Shown: piece by piece, positions 37,333-44,359 of the stretch
Numbering within the stretch: the first letter of the stretch is position 1
Layout: the number at the start of each line of letters is the position of its first letter
Origin: Pedobacter kyungheensis
Lineage (GTDB): Bacteria > Bacteroidota > Bacteroidia > Sphingobacteriales > Sphingobacteriaceae
Reading direction: 5' to 3'
Assembly: GCF_000812965.1 (NCBI RefSeq)
Contig: NZ_JSYN01000004.1
Coordinates: 62,001-126,000, forward strand
DNA length: 64,000 nt
Program-made: the position numbers and the translations under genes
Notes under the pieces: model-generated
Told to the model about the DNA's origin: nothing
The model's input: the letters and a program-made list of their open reading frames with translations, nothing else
The model's database searches: none

Positions 37333-38232
37333 ATGGATGCTGTGAAGATAAAAGGATATGTATGCGCGCTGATTTCGGCAGTAACCTATGGTTTAATACC
37401 ACTTTTTATCCTGCCGTTAAAAGCCATTCACTTTTCGATGGATGTAACCCTTTTCTACAGGTTTTTCATTTCGGCAGGCATCATGCTCATCCTGTTGCGG
37501 TATAAAAAAGAACATTTGAAGTTAAAAACGAAAGAAATAGGGGTGTTTTTGGCGCTTGGTATATTGTTTAGCCTCAGTTCCGATTTACTTTTTCTGGCTT
37601 ATGACCGCTTATCGGCCGGAATTGCTTCCACCATTTTGTTTGTATTTCCGGTTATTGTAGCCATAATTATGGCTATTTTTTTCAGGGAAAGGATAAGCGC
37701 CATCATGGTTATTTCGATGGCTATAACCCTTTCAGGTATATATGTGTTAAGCGGTGCCTCAACCGCCAGCATTAATTTTAACGGACTTGCACTGGCGCTT
37801 GGCAGTGCACTTGCCTATGCACTTTATATCGTAACGGTAAATAAATCGAATATTAAGGCTTCAGGGATTAAAACAACTTTTTACTCCTTACTTTTTTCGG
37901 CTCTATATTACCTGATCAAGTCGGTGCTTGGCAGAGAATCGCTGGCAATACCCGATTTACATATCCTGTTGCATATTACGCTTTTCGGGCTCATTACTTC
38001 TGTTGTTTCCATTACTACACTGGTATATGCCATCGGTTATATTGGTTCTACACCAACGGCTATACTGGGCGCGCTTGAGCCTGTGGTAGCCGTAATCATT
38101 AGTGTAATGCTCTTCGGCGAAAAACTAACTTTTGCCTTGCTACTTGGTGTATTGTTAATTGTTGGCGGCGTTTTGGTAAGCATCGTATTTTCGAGGGCTA
38201 AAACGGCTACAGAAGAGATTTCAGCAGTATAA
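37333..38232 (+). CDS. DMT-superfamily (EamA) transporter
   Basis: 299 residues with ten hydrophobic segments in two EamA repeats (about 7-140 and 152-290). The conserved ends LEPVVAVIISVMLFGEKLT and GGVLVSIVFSRAK are typical. Members export amino acids or other small metabolites. Substrate unknown. Its location after a threonine dehydrogenase could suggest amino-acid export, but the two are separated by terminators. Confidence 0.88.
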   Translation: MDAVKIKGYVCALISAVTYGLIPLFILPLKAIHFSMDVTLFYRFFISAGIMLILLRYKKEHLKLKTKEIGVFLALGILFSLSSDLLFLAYDRLSAGIASTILFVFPVIVAIIMAIFFRERISAIMVISMAITLSGIYVLSGASTASINFNGLALALGSALAYALYIVTVNKSNIKASGIKTTFYSLLFSALYYLIKSVLGRESLAIPDLHILLHITLFGLITSVVSITTLVYAIGYIGSTPTAILGALEPVVAVIISVMLFGEKLTFALLLGVLLIVGGVLVSIVFSRAKTATEEISAV

Positions 38233-38358
38233 GGAAAGCGCTATATTACCTTTTTAATTAGCTGAAATAACCATTTAAAAGATACATTCTGCTCATAAAC
38301 CCTTAATTTTAGCTAATCTTATCGCAGATTATTGTCTTAAATAATAAAAATAAGGAAA

Positions 38359-38766
38359 ATGGAAATTACTAGGATAGGGTCGAAGGCCTCCGTTAAAGGA
38401 CCTGAAGATTGGTTTACGGGAGCGGTAAGGGTCGATTCGTTATTTGACGCCAACAGTTCGAGGCGGGCTGTTGCAGCAAGCGTAACCTTTGAGCCTGGAG
38501 CAAGAACTGCCTGGCATACACATCCGCTGGGGCAGACCTTAATCGTTACTGCGGGTTGTGGCTGGGTTCAGCGTGAGGGAGGGCCTGTAGAAACCATCTA
38601 TCCCGGCGACGTAGTTTGGTTTGAAGCAAACGAAAAGCATTGGCACGGCGCATCGGCTAACATGGGAATGACACATATTGCCATTCAGGAAAACCTGGAC
38701 GGAAAAGTGGTTGATTGGCTGGAAAAGGTTACCGATGAACAGTATAACGGACAAATTGGAGGATAA
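38359..38766 (+). CDS. Mn-dependent cupin, hydroxynitrile-lyase-like
   Basis: 135 residues, a single small cupin. The metal ligands expected for the cupin hydroxynitrile lyases (the Granulicella tundricola type, recalled from memory) are all present at the same positions: H53, H55 and Q59 in [10 protein letters not shown], and H94 in EKHWHG, with H106 also kept. The N-terminus ([20 protein letters not shown]) and the end ([13 protein letters not shown]) also agree. In that family the enzyme makes or splits cyanohydrins in vitro, but the natural role is unknown. Single gene. Confidence 0.88.
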   Translation: MEITRIGSKASVKGPEDWFTGAVRVDSLFDANSSRRAVAASVTFEPGARTAWHTHPLGQTLIVTAGCGWVQREGGPVETIYPGDVVWFEANEKHWHGASANMGMTHIAIQENLDGKVVDWLEKVTDEQYNGQIGG

Positions 38767-38782
38767 TAATAAAAATAACCGG

Positions 38783-38810
38783 TTCTATCTCGACACATGA
38801 AGAGATAGAA
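38783..38810. other. Stem-loop between convergent genes
   Basis: TTCTATCTC (38783-38791) and GAGATAGAA (38802-38810) are a perfect inverted repeat with a 10-nt loop, 16 bp after the cupin stop. No T-run follows, so it is a weak terminator candidate. Confidence 0.45.
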
Positions 38811-38842
38811 TCGATTGTGCAGTATTGCTGAATAACTAAAAG

Positions 38843-39430
38843 CTAGGATATGGTTAAAGGTGATGCTGTTTTGTTGTAATTGGCCAGAATAATGCCTTTA
38901 GTAGTGGTTTTACTTTCGGTTAATGTAAATTCTGCAGGAAATGCACCATTATCAAAGAGTTTTTTGCCTTCACCGAGCATTAAAGGGTATATTTTCAGGT
39001 GTATTTCATCAACCAGATTATGCTTAAACAGTAACTGTACAAGTTTGCTGCTACCCCAAATCTGAATATCGGCACCCATAGAATTTTTAATTTTGCTGAT
39101 GTCTTCGAGGCTTTCGATAAACTCGGTATTTTCCCAGTTTGTTTTTTTTCGGGTTGTACTGAGTACATATTTAGTACCGCTATTGATACCCGGCCAGAAA
39201 TCGCCATGTTCGGGCCAGTAATTTTCCCAGATATCGAATGTTTTTCGGCCCAAAAGATAAGCTGCCGGTTGCTCAAGTTCCTTCTTAACTTCGGCACCAC
39301 TGATCTCATCATTGTAGCCCATGGCCCAGCCGCCATATTTAAAACCATTTGAGGTATCTTCTTCCTGTCCTCCCGGGCACTGTATTACACCATCGAGGCT
39401 CATCATGGCCAGCACAATTATTTTTCTCAT
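38843..39430 (-). CDS. Dihydrofolate-reductase-like (RibD C-terminal domain) protein
   Basis: 195 residues. The RibD_C/DHFR-like fold shows as MRKIIVLAMMSLDGVIQCPGG, AYLLGRKTFDIWENYWP, DIQIWGSSKLVQLLFKHNLVDEIHLKIYPLMLGEGKKLF. It should bind NADPH, but the substrate is not folate in most members, and the function is unknown. A pair of 22-bp-spaced direct repeats of LytTR type lies upstream (39495-39532), hinting at control by a LytTR regulator. Confidence 0.88.
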   Translation of the reverse strand: MRKIIVLAMMSLDGVIQCPGGQEEDTSNGFKYGGWAMGYNDEISGAEVKKELEQPAAYLLGRKTFDIWENYWPEHGDFWPGINSGTKYVLSTTRKKTNWENTEFIESLEDISKIKNSMGADIQIWGSSKLVQLLFKHNLVDEIHLKIYPLMLGEGKKLFDNGAFPAEFTLTESKTTTKGIILANYNKTASPLTIS

Positions 39431-39494
39431 AAGTTCTGCTTTTTGTTGAATATAAATTTCGGAATAAAAATGCAGGCTTAACCACTACAATTGT

Positions 39495-39532
39495 GACAAG
39501 TTTAATGGGCGGATGCGACAAGTTAGATGGAC
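39495..39532. promoter_or_regulatory. Direct repeats with a 22-bp period, LytTR-site-like
   Basis: GACAAGTTTAATGGGC (39495-39510) and GACAAGTTAGATGGAC (39517-39532) share 13 of 16 bases and start 22 bp apart, two helical turns, as LytTR dimers require. They lie 65 bp upstream of the DHFR-like start codon, and a LytTR regulator is encoded 420 bp away. Confidence 0.5.
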
Positions 39533-39599
39533 AATATACGTAATCAGGCAAAGTATCTTCGGCCTTTAATCTTAGCAATAGCCGTGATTTTAAAGTGAT

Positions 39600-39788
39600 T
39601 TAGTTTTCGTCAGTGGCGGCAACAAGACTAAAATCATAACGTACGCGCTCGTATTCAGATGCCTGGGCGCGAAGGATTCTGATTTCTGACATTTCTTCGC
39701 AGCTAATGCGCTGACTGCCTTTGTTCATCAGCATATTAATCCTTAAAAGAACCTTACGATATTGCTCTACTGTAGTGATTGCGTCCAT
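39600..39788 (-). CDS. Small hypothetical protein, helical
   Basis: 62 residues: MDAITTVEQYRKVLLRINMLMNK then a polar helical stretch (EEMSEIRILRAQASEYERVRYD). It resembles the N-terminal part of antitoxin-like HTH proteins that begin AITTxEQYxKVLxRINxLM, but the DNA-binding half is absent. No toxin gene is adjacent. Function unknown; it may be a shortened relative. Confidence 0.55.
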   Translation of the reverse strand: MDAITTVEQYRKVLLRINMLMNKGSQRISCEEMSEIRILRAQASEYERVRYDFSLVAATDEN

Positions 39789-39950
39789 AATGATAGATTT
39801 AAAAGCTAAGGTAAGCTGCGGCGAATTACCAAAAAAAAATAATTTATAAACAGGCTGTGGAAAAGATTGAGGAAGCTGATTATGACCTGTTTATTTTTTC
39901 AGCTACACAAAGGATTAATAAATTAACTTTGATATATCCGGGTCTTTATT

Positions 39951-40667
39951 TTAATGCGCTTTAATAAATTTCTCCAGTTCTTCGCGAAAGTTACGGCCTA
40001 TGGGCACCTGCTGACCATTTAAAAAAATACTGTTTCGATCGAGTTGCTGCACTTTTTGCAGGTTAATGATAAAAGATTTGTGCACACGTAAAAAACGGTC
40101 GGCCGGAAAAAGGTCTTGCATGGCTTTGATTGATCCTTTAAGCAGGATTTTTTTTGCCGGCGTATGAATGATGGCATAATCTTTCAAACCCTGAATATGG
40201 CTTACTTCGCTGAATTGGAGTTTGATGCGTTGCACCCCGCTTTTAACGAAAATAAAATCGTCGATATTGGCCTGGTTTTCTTCCAGATGGCTGTGTTCTT
40301 TAAGCGCCAGAAGCTCCCGGGCTTTAGTTATGGCTTGTTCAAAGCGGTTAAAGGTAATGGGTTTTAATAAAAAATCGATCACACCCAATTCATAACCTTC
40401 AAAAGCATAGTTGCGGTAAGCGGTGGTAAAAATGGTCAGTGGTGGTTCAGCTAATCTTTTCAGAAATTCTATTCCGCTCATTTCAGGCATTTCTATATCC
40501 AGGAGCAAAAGCTGGATTCCGCTATCTTTTAATCCCGCTAAAGCCGCCATCGCATTGGGGAAAAGCAAAATTTGTCCTATGCCAGATAGCCTTTTTAAAT
40601 AACCTTCCAATACCTCCCGGGCTAATGGTTCATCGTCAATTACAGCAACATTTAACAGCGTTTCCAT
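39951..40667 (-). CDS. LytTR-family response regulator
   Basis: 238 residues. Receiver domain (1-120) with phosphoacceptor Asp in LLLLDIEMPEMSG, Thr in FTTAYR and Lys in LLKPI; then a LytTR DNA-binding domain (FIFVKSGVQRIKLQFSEVSHIQGLKDYAIIHT...FLRVHKSFIINLQKV). Its start overlaps the kinase stop by one base (TAATG), so the two are translationally coupled. Target sites may be the direct repeats at 39495 and sites upstream of 41865. Confidence 0.95.
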   Translation of the reverse strand: METLLNVAVIDDEPLAREVLEGYLKRLSGIGQILLFPNAMAALAGLKDSGIQLLLLDIEMPEMSGIEFLKRLAEPPLTIFTTAYRNYAFEGYELGVIDFLLKPITFNRFEQAITKARELLALKEHSHLEENQANIDDFIFVKSGVQRIKLQFSEVSHIQGLKDYAIIHTPAKKILLKGSIKAMQDLFPADRFLRVHKSFIINLQKVQQLDRNSIFLNGQQVPIGRNFREELEKFIKAH

Positions 40668-41689
40668 TACAGTTCAATTATTAATAAGGCACTAAAACGG
40701 CCTGGCTCGTCCTTTAGTTGTAAATCATGTTTGCCCCTATACAGCAATGCGAGGCGTTTGCGTAGGTTGCTCAGTCCAATGCCACCTTTTAAGGGTTCTG
40801 CAGGCGCAAGCGGCCTGGTGTTTTCTACCTTTACAGTTAAAACTAGATCATTAAATGCTATATCAATATTTAGCTCGCTATCGGCTGTTTGTCTGCTCAA
40901 CCCGTGTTTAAAAGCGTTTTCTACCACAGGTAATAAGAGGAGTGGAGCAATGGTTAATCCCGATGGCACGTTGGCAATATTAAATGTTATCACCGCTTCA
41001 TTGCCAAAACGCAAGCGTTCCAATGCTACATAATTTTGCAAATATTCCAGTTCTTTGTCCAGCAATACTTTATCATCATTGCTATCGTACAGCATGTATT
41101 CCATCATCGATGATAGCTTCAGTACCACATCAGGCGCCTGTTCCGATTTTTTAAGGGTGAGGGCGTAAAGATTATTGAGGATATTGAACAGGAAATGCGG
41201 GTTTACCTGGGCCCGTAAGAAATCTACTTCGGCGTTAAGCTTTTCAACCGTAATGCGTTGGATCAATAACTGCTGACTATACCAATCGATACTCAGTTTA
41301 AGCGAAAGCATAAGCCCCAGATACCATAAAGTACTGAAAAAATTGTAGTAAAGCGATTCGTAAATGTTGCTTCGGTAAAGCGGGCCAACAATGTAGCCGT
41401 ATAAATACCAATCGTACAAACTTTGGATAACGAGGTAGGCCATAACCGAAAGTAAAATGGAGGCTGCATAGGCCCCATATCTCTTTTTTATGAGATATTT
41501 CGGTAAAAAAATGTGTAAATTAAGGTAAGCAATCACCATCAGTAAGATTACCCGAACACTTACACAAGCCAAAAAGTAGGGCATGTTGGCTTTATAGAGC
41601 AGATATTTTTTCTCGTAAAGAAAAAAGCCGGTTACCAATATCCAGTAAGCGGTGTAAATCAGTGTTTTTTTGTTGAAAAATCTGCTCAT
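40667..41689 (-). CDS. LytS-like sensor histidine kinase
   Basis: 340 residues from the ATG at 41689; the frame also has a TTG two codons earlier. Four hydrophobic helices fill residues 1-135 without an obvious periplasmic sensor domain. The His_kinase motif with phospho-His is QVNPHFLFNILNNLYALTL, and the ATPase domain ends GGIGLSNLRKRLALLYR. It pairs with the following regulator. The signal is unknown. A small secreted protein is divergent from it. Confidence 0.94.
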   Translation of the reverse strand: MSRFFNKKTLIYTAYWILVTGFFLYEKKYLLYKANMPYFLACVSVRVILLMVIAYLNLHIFLPKYLIKKRYGAYAASILLSVMAYLVIQSLYDWYLYGYIVGPLYRSNIYESLYYNFFSTLWYLGLMLSLKLSIDWYSQQLLIQRITVEKLNAEVDFLRAQVNPHFLFNILNNLYALTLKKSEQAPDVVLKLSSMMEYMLYDSNDDKVLLDKELEYLQNYVALERLRFGNEAVITFNIANVPSGLTIAPLLLLPVVENAFKHGLSRQTADSELNIDIAFNDLVLTVKVENTRPLAPAEPLKGGIGLSNLRKRLALLYRGKHDLQLKDEPGRFSALLIIEL

Positions 41690-41726
41690 GGTCAAAGGAA
41701 CTTAAAAAGGCCGGGTCAACAAAGAA

Positions 41727-41743
41727 ATGTCGACAAACGACAT
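41727..41743. promoter_or_regulatory. Palindrome between the kinase and the divergent secreted-protein gene
   Basis: ATGTCG and CGACAT are perfect 6-bp arms around ACAAA. CGACAAG-like words also occur on the minus strand near 41775 and in the repeat at 39517, so this may be a binding site of the adjacent LytTR regulator or another factor. Confidence 0.4.
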
Positions 41744-41792
41744 AAATAATAGAGGAAGATACGCATAAAAATACGCTTGTCGATTAGATTGG

Positions 41793-41823
41793 TTGTTACT
41801 CTACTATTTTTTAGCTGTATTTG
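41793..41823 (+). promoter_or_regulatory. Promoter of the small secreted protein gene
   Basis: TTG (41793-41795), a 20-bp spacer and TGTATTTG (41816-41823, one mismatch to TAnnTTTG) lie 41 bp before the ATG at 41865. Confidence 0.55.
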
Positions 41824-41864
41824 CTGAAGCGCTAACTTGGTACTAAATCAAAAAAATAAACAAT

Positions 41865-42293
41865 ATGAAAAAGTTATTAGTTTGTGCTTTCCTGGTTGTA
41901 ACACTGGGAAGTTTAAGTTTTACCACCAGGTTTGGACTTGATGGTTATGAGATTTTTCTCAATAACAAATCGGTGCTGAAACAGTACATTAACCAACCAC
42001 TAAATTTAAGGGTATTGAATTTAGATCAGGCTAAAGAAACGGATCAGTTGCGCATTGTTTACAAGCACTGCCGCCTGGATAACGGTACAGGCACTGGTCG
42101 TGGCCTCGCACTTAAAGACCAAAGCGGTACTACTTTGCACCAGTGGAGCTTTAGCAATGAAGGCCAGATGACCATTTTGGTGAAAGAATTGCGCCAGGCC
42201 GAAAAGAAAAGTGGAAAAAACAAACTCAGTCTGTATTATACTGCGCGTGAACTCGAAAAAGGAGAGATGCTGGCCATGATTAGCCTGAAATAA
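41865..42293 (+). CDS. Small secreted protein of unknown function
   Basis: 142 residues with a signal peptide (MKKLLVCAFLVVTLGSLSF) and a mature beta-rich domain (DGYEIFLNNKSVLKQYINQPLNLRVLNLDQA...YKHCRLDNGTGTGRGLALKDQSGTTLHQW...KLSLYYTARELEKGEMLAMISL). I do not know a named domain for it. Similar proteins occur beside LytTR kinases in related genomes, as far as I recall, and it is divergent from such a pair here, so it is likely a target or partner of that system. Confidence 0.75.
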   Translation: MKKLLVCAFLVVTLGSLSFTTRFGLDGYEIFLNNKSVLKQYINQPLNLRVLNLDQAKETDQLRIVYKHCRLDNGTGTGRGLALKDQSGTTLHQWSFSNEGQMTILVKELRQAEKKSGKNKLSLYYTARELEKGEMLAMISLK

Positions 42294-42401
42294 AAAATAT
42301 CGGGTAACAGCTTATGTATAAGTATGCACATTGCCTCTACAAACAGCTGTATAAAGTTGTGTTTGTTTATACATTATGAGTCACAATGTAACTACAAGCG
42401 T

Positions 42402-42430
42402 TTGAAATAAGCAATGAGCCACTATCTTTG
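42402..42430 (+). promoter_or_regulatory. Promoter of the candidate small RNA
   Basis: TTG (42402-42404), an 18-bp spacer and TATCTTTG (42423-42430), an exact TAnnTTTG match. No start codon follows in a coding context; a terminator comes 40 nt after the expected start. Confidence 0.7.
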
Positions 42431-42435
42431 AAACA

Positions 42436-42501
42436 CAATCGCCTCACTCGATTGAAACAAATTCTGTCTGCTCCAGTGAATTTTCACTGGAGCGGTTTTT
42501 T
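42436..42501 (+). ncRNA. Candidate free-standing small RNA (about 66 nt)
   Basis: From the expected start near 42436 the transcript would form hairpin 1 (CAATCG 42436-42441, loop CCTCACT, CGATTG 42449-42454), a single-stranded A/U-rich linker (AAACAAATTCTGTCT), then a perfect 11-bp terminator stem (42470-42480 with 42483-42493) and a run of six T (42496-42501). It has its own consensus promoter and no open frame of note. It lies between a rightward secreted-protein gene and a leftward protease-like gene. The terminator could also serve the upstream gene. No known RNA family is recognised. Confidence 0.65.
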
Positions 42502-42520
42502 ATAGCTCATCCATTGTCGC

Positions 42521-43450
42521 TTAGCTTGCCGGATAGGGTAAGCTGAAAAGACTATTGGGCTTAAGATAAACTGCCTTTCGGTCAGCACTGATTATAATAT
42601 TAAACCGTTTAAGTAGTTCACCTCCAATAATACTCATCTTTTGACGACCAATTGCCCCTTTAAAAAATCCGGCCGGTACTTCATTTAGTTTATTTTCACC
42701 CATTAGCAAAGCAGGTAATACCGCTTTTTTTACGGTAAGCACATTTCCGAAAGAATCTTTGAGGTTTTTTTCGCTAACGATTTTAAGTTTTTGATCCAGC
42801 TGATTGTTATTGGTAAAGGTGTCATCAAAAAGCACAGCTCCTGCATATCCCGAATGGATTAGAAAGGGTAGGCTAAGTTGTTCGGTGCCAATTTCACAGC
42901 TGGCGTTAATGAATAGCATATCGTCTTTATATTCGGCTTCGAGTTTGATATAAGCTTTTGCTTTTGCAGGTAAATCTTTGCTGATGGTCATGATTTTCTT
43001 GTCAAAATCAATATCGATAAACTGACCTTCAAAAAGTTCAGGGCCAAATTTGCCACCCGTTCCAGGACCGGAATTCAGGTTTTCCCATAGCGGAATATGA
43101 TCCCATTTCTTTTTTCCGATTTGAAGCAGGTTATTTTTACTGTAACGCGAACTATTTTCGCCACCACCCCAGCTTTTTACTGTATCGGCGCCTTCAAAAC
43201 GCAGGCTTTTCATCTTCGAAATGGCATCAGTAGTGAGTGTTAACGAATTTGCCGCAGTATGGAACATGAGCGAAACGGTATCCTGACCGTTAATAAGTGC
43301 ACTAATGGCAATATTGTTCTGACTGGTTAATTTGAATGGAATGCTATAGGTTTTTGCTGAGGATTGTGCAATGACCTGATTGCTGTAAATAACCCAAATA
43401 CATAAGGTTAAAAGGAGTTGCAGGGTATTTTTACTGATTAGCGTTTTCAT
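42521..43450 (-). CDS. Secreted retropepsin-like protein with both catalytic Asp replaced by His
   Basis: 309 residues with a signal peptide ending near residue 29 (NQVIAQS). Two repeats of the aspartyl-protease type are seen: LMFHTAANSLTLT (H64-T65-A66-A67) and FLIHSGYAGAVLF (H199-S200-G201), where active enzymes have DTGA and D(S/T)G. The flexible-flap-like region SWGGGENSSRYSK and the late IIGGELLKRFNIIISADRKAVYLKP agree with the fold. Proteolysis by the normal Asp/Asp mechanism is not expected. It may be a binding protein or use a different chemistry. Convergent with the candidate sRNA. Confidence 0.78.
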   Translation of the reverse strand: MKTLISKNTLQLLLTLCIWVIYSNQVIAQSSAKTYSIPFKLTSQNNIAISALINGQDTVSLMFHTAANSLTLTTDAISKMKSLRFEGADTVKSWGGGENSSRYSKNNLLQIGKKKWDHIPLWENLNSGPGTGGKFGPELFEGQFIDIDFDKKIMTISKDLPAKAKAYIKLEAEYKDDMLFINASCEIGTEQLSLPFLIHSGYAGAVLFDDTFTNNNQLDQKLKIVSEKNLKDSFGNVLTVKKAVLPALLMGENKLNEVPAGFFKGAIGRQKMSIIGGELLKRFNIIISADRKAVYLKPNSLFSLPYPAS

Positions 43451-43541
43451 TTGGCTAATGTAATCATTTAAAGGAATGGATGGCAGTTGCCAAGTGCAAC
43501 ATTTGCTAAACTTGTATAAAAAAGGATGGCATTTGAAGCAG

Positions 43542-44174
43542 TTATTTCAGTTTACAGACCAATACCAGATCGGTAATGTTTACACCATTTTGATCAGGTG
43601 CACTGTAGCGTTTTACACATAGTGTTTCGAAGCCACTTTGGCTGAGTGCCTGAGCTAAATAGTCTTCCCGGTGATAATGCACATAAACACGGTCGCCGGT
43701 ACTCGATATTTGATATCGCGATTGATTATTGGTATCTTCTTCCATGGTGCTCAGATAAAACATACCTGCAGGTTTTAACAATTTAGCCGCGTCATTAATC
43801 AGTACTGCAGCTTCTTCAGGAGTTAAATAGGGGAGACAAAAACCGCAGGTAATGCCATCAAATTTTTGTTCAATTTTGCCGATCTCACGGCAATCCATCA
43901 ATTGAAACTGAGCAGTTGGATTGTTAATTTGGGCAAGTTCGAGCATATTTGGCGAAAGGTCGATCCCTAAAATGCGGTAATCGGGATGCTCATTAAGTAA
44001 GTATTGGGTAATGTTTCCGGGGCCGCAGGCGATATCTAAAATGCTGGGATTATTGGCTTGTATATGATCACAAAATACCTGAAAAGGCTCAGTATACAAA
44101 CTTACGTCCATAAACTTTTGCTGGTATATTTTGGCCGATTTGTTAAAAGCCTCAGCTGGTTTTACTGTTTTCAT
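43542..44174 (-). CDS. SAM-dependent methyltransferase, class I
   Basis: About 210 residues from the ATG at 44174 (MKTVKPAEAFNKSAKIYQQKF); another ATG five codons earlier is possible, and the open frame extends further without conserved sequence. Motif I is ILDIACGPGNITQYLL, with the acidic residue in GIDLSPNMLELAQ and FQLMDCREIG following. The fold is Methyltransf_25/11. The substrate is not identifiable. It is a single gene between the retropepsin-like protein and the FAD oxidoreductase. Confidence 0.88.
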   Translation of the reverse strand: MKTVKPAEAFNKSAKIYQQKFMDVSLYTEPFQVFCDHIQANNPSILDIACGPGNITQYLLNEHPDYRILGIDLSPNMLELAQINNPTAQFQLMDCREIGKIEQKFDGITCGFCLPYLTPEEAAVLINDAAKLLKPAGMFYLSTMEEDTNNQSRYQISSTGDRVYVHYHREDYLAQALSQSGFETLCVKRYSAPDQNGVNITDLVLVCKLK

Positions 44175-44359
44175 AAGTTCATTAATCATAATTGCTTTTA
44201 ATGTACCCGGATTCCCAATCGTTAGCATAAAGTTATGAAAAATAGGACGATAACTGTTTTTTATTATCTGGATTACTATCTTAGCTAAAACGTTAAACCT
44301 TAGTAAATGCAAACGATAATCCGTTCGGCATTTAGCGAAACATAATCTTTTAGCAGCTC

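Noticed and set aside
39600-39788. Antitoxin (HigA-like) gene
   Set aside because: Only the N-terminal segment resembles such proteins; the HTH and any toxin partner are missing.
41247-41700. Alternative TTG start for the kinase at 41695
   Set aside because: The ATG two codons further in is a standard start and costs nothing conserved.
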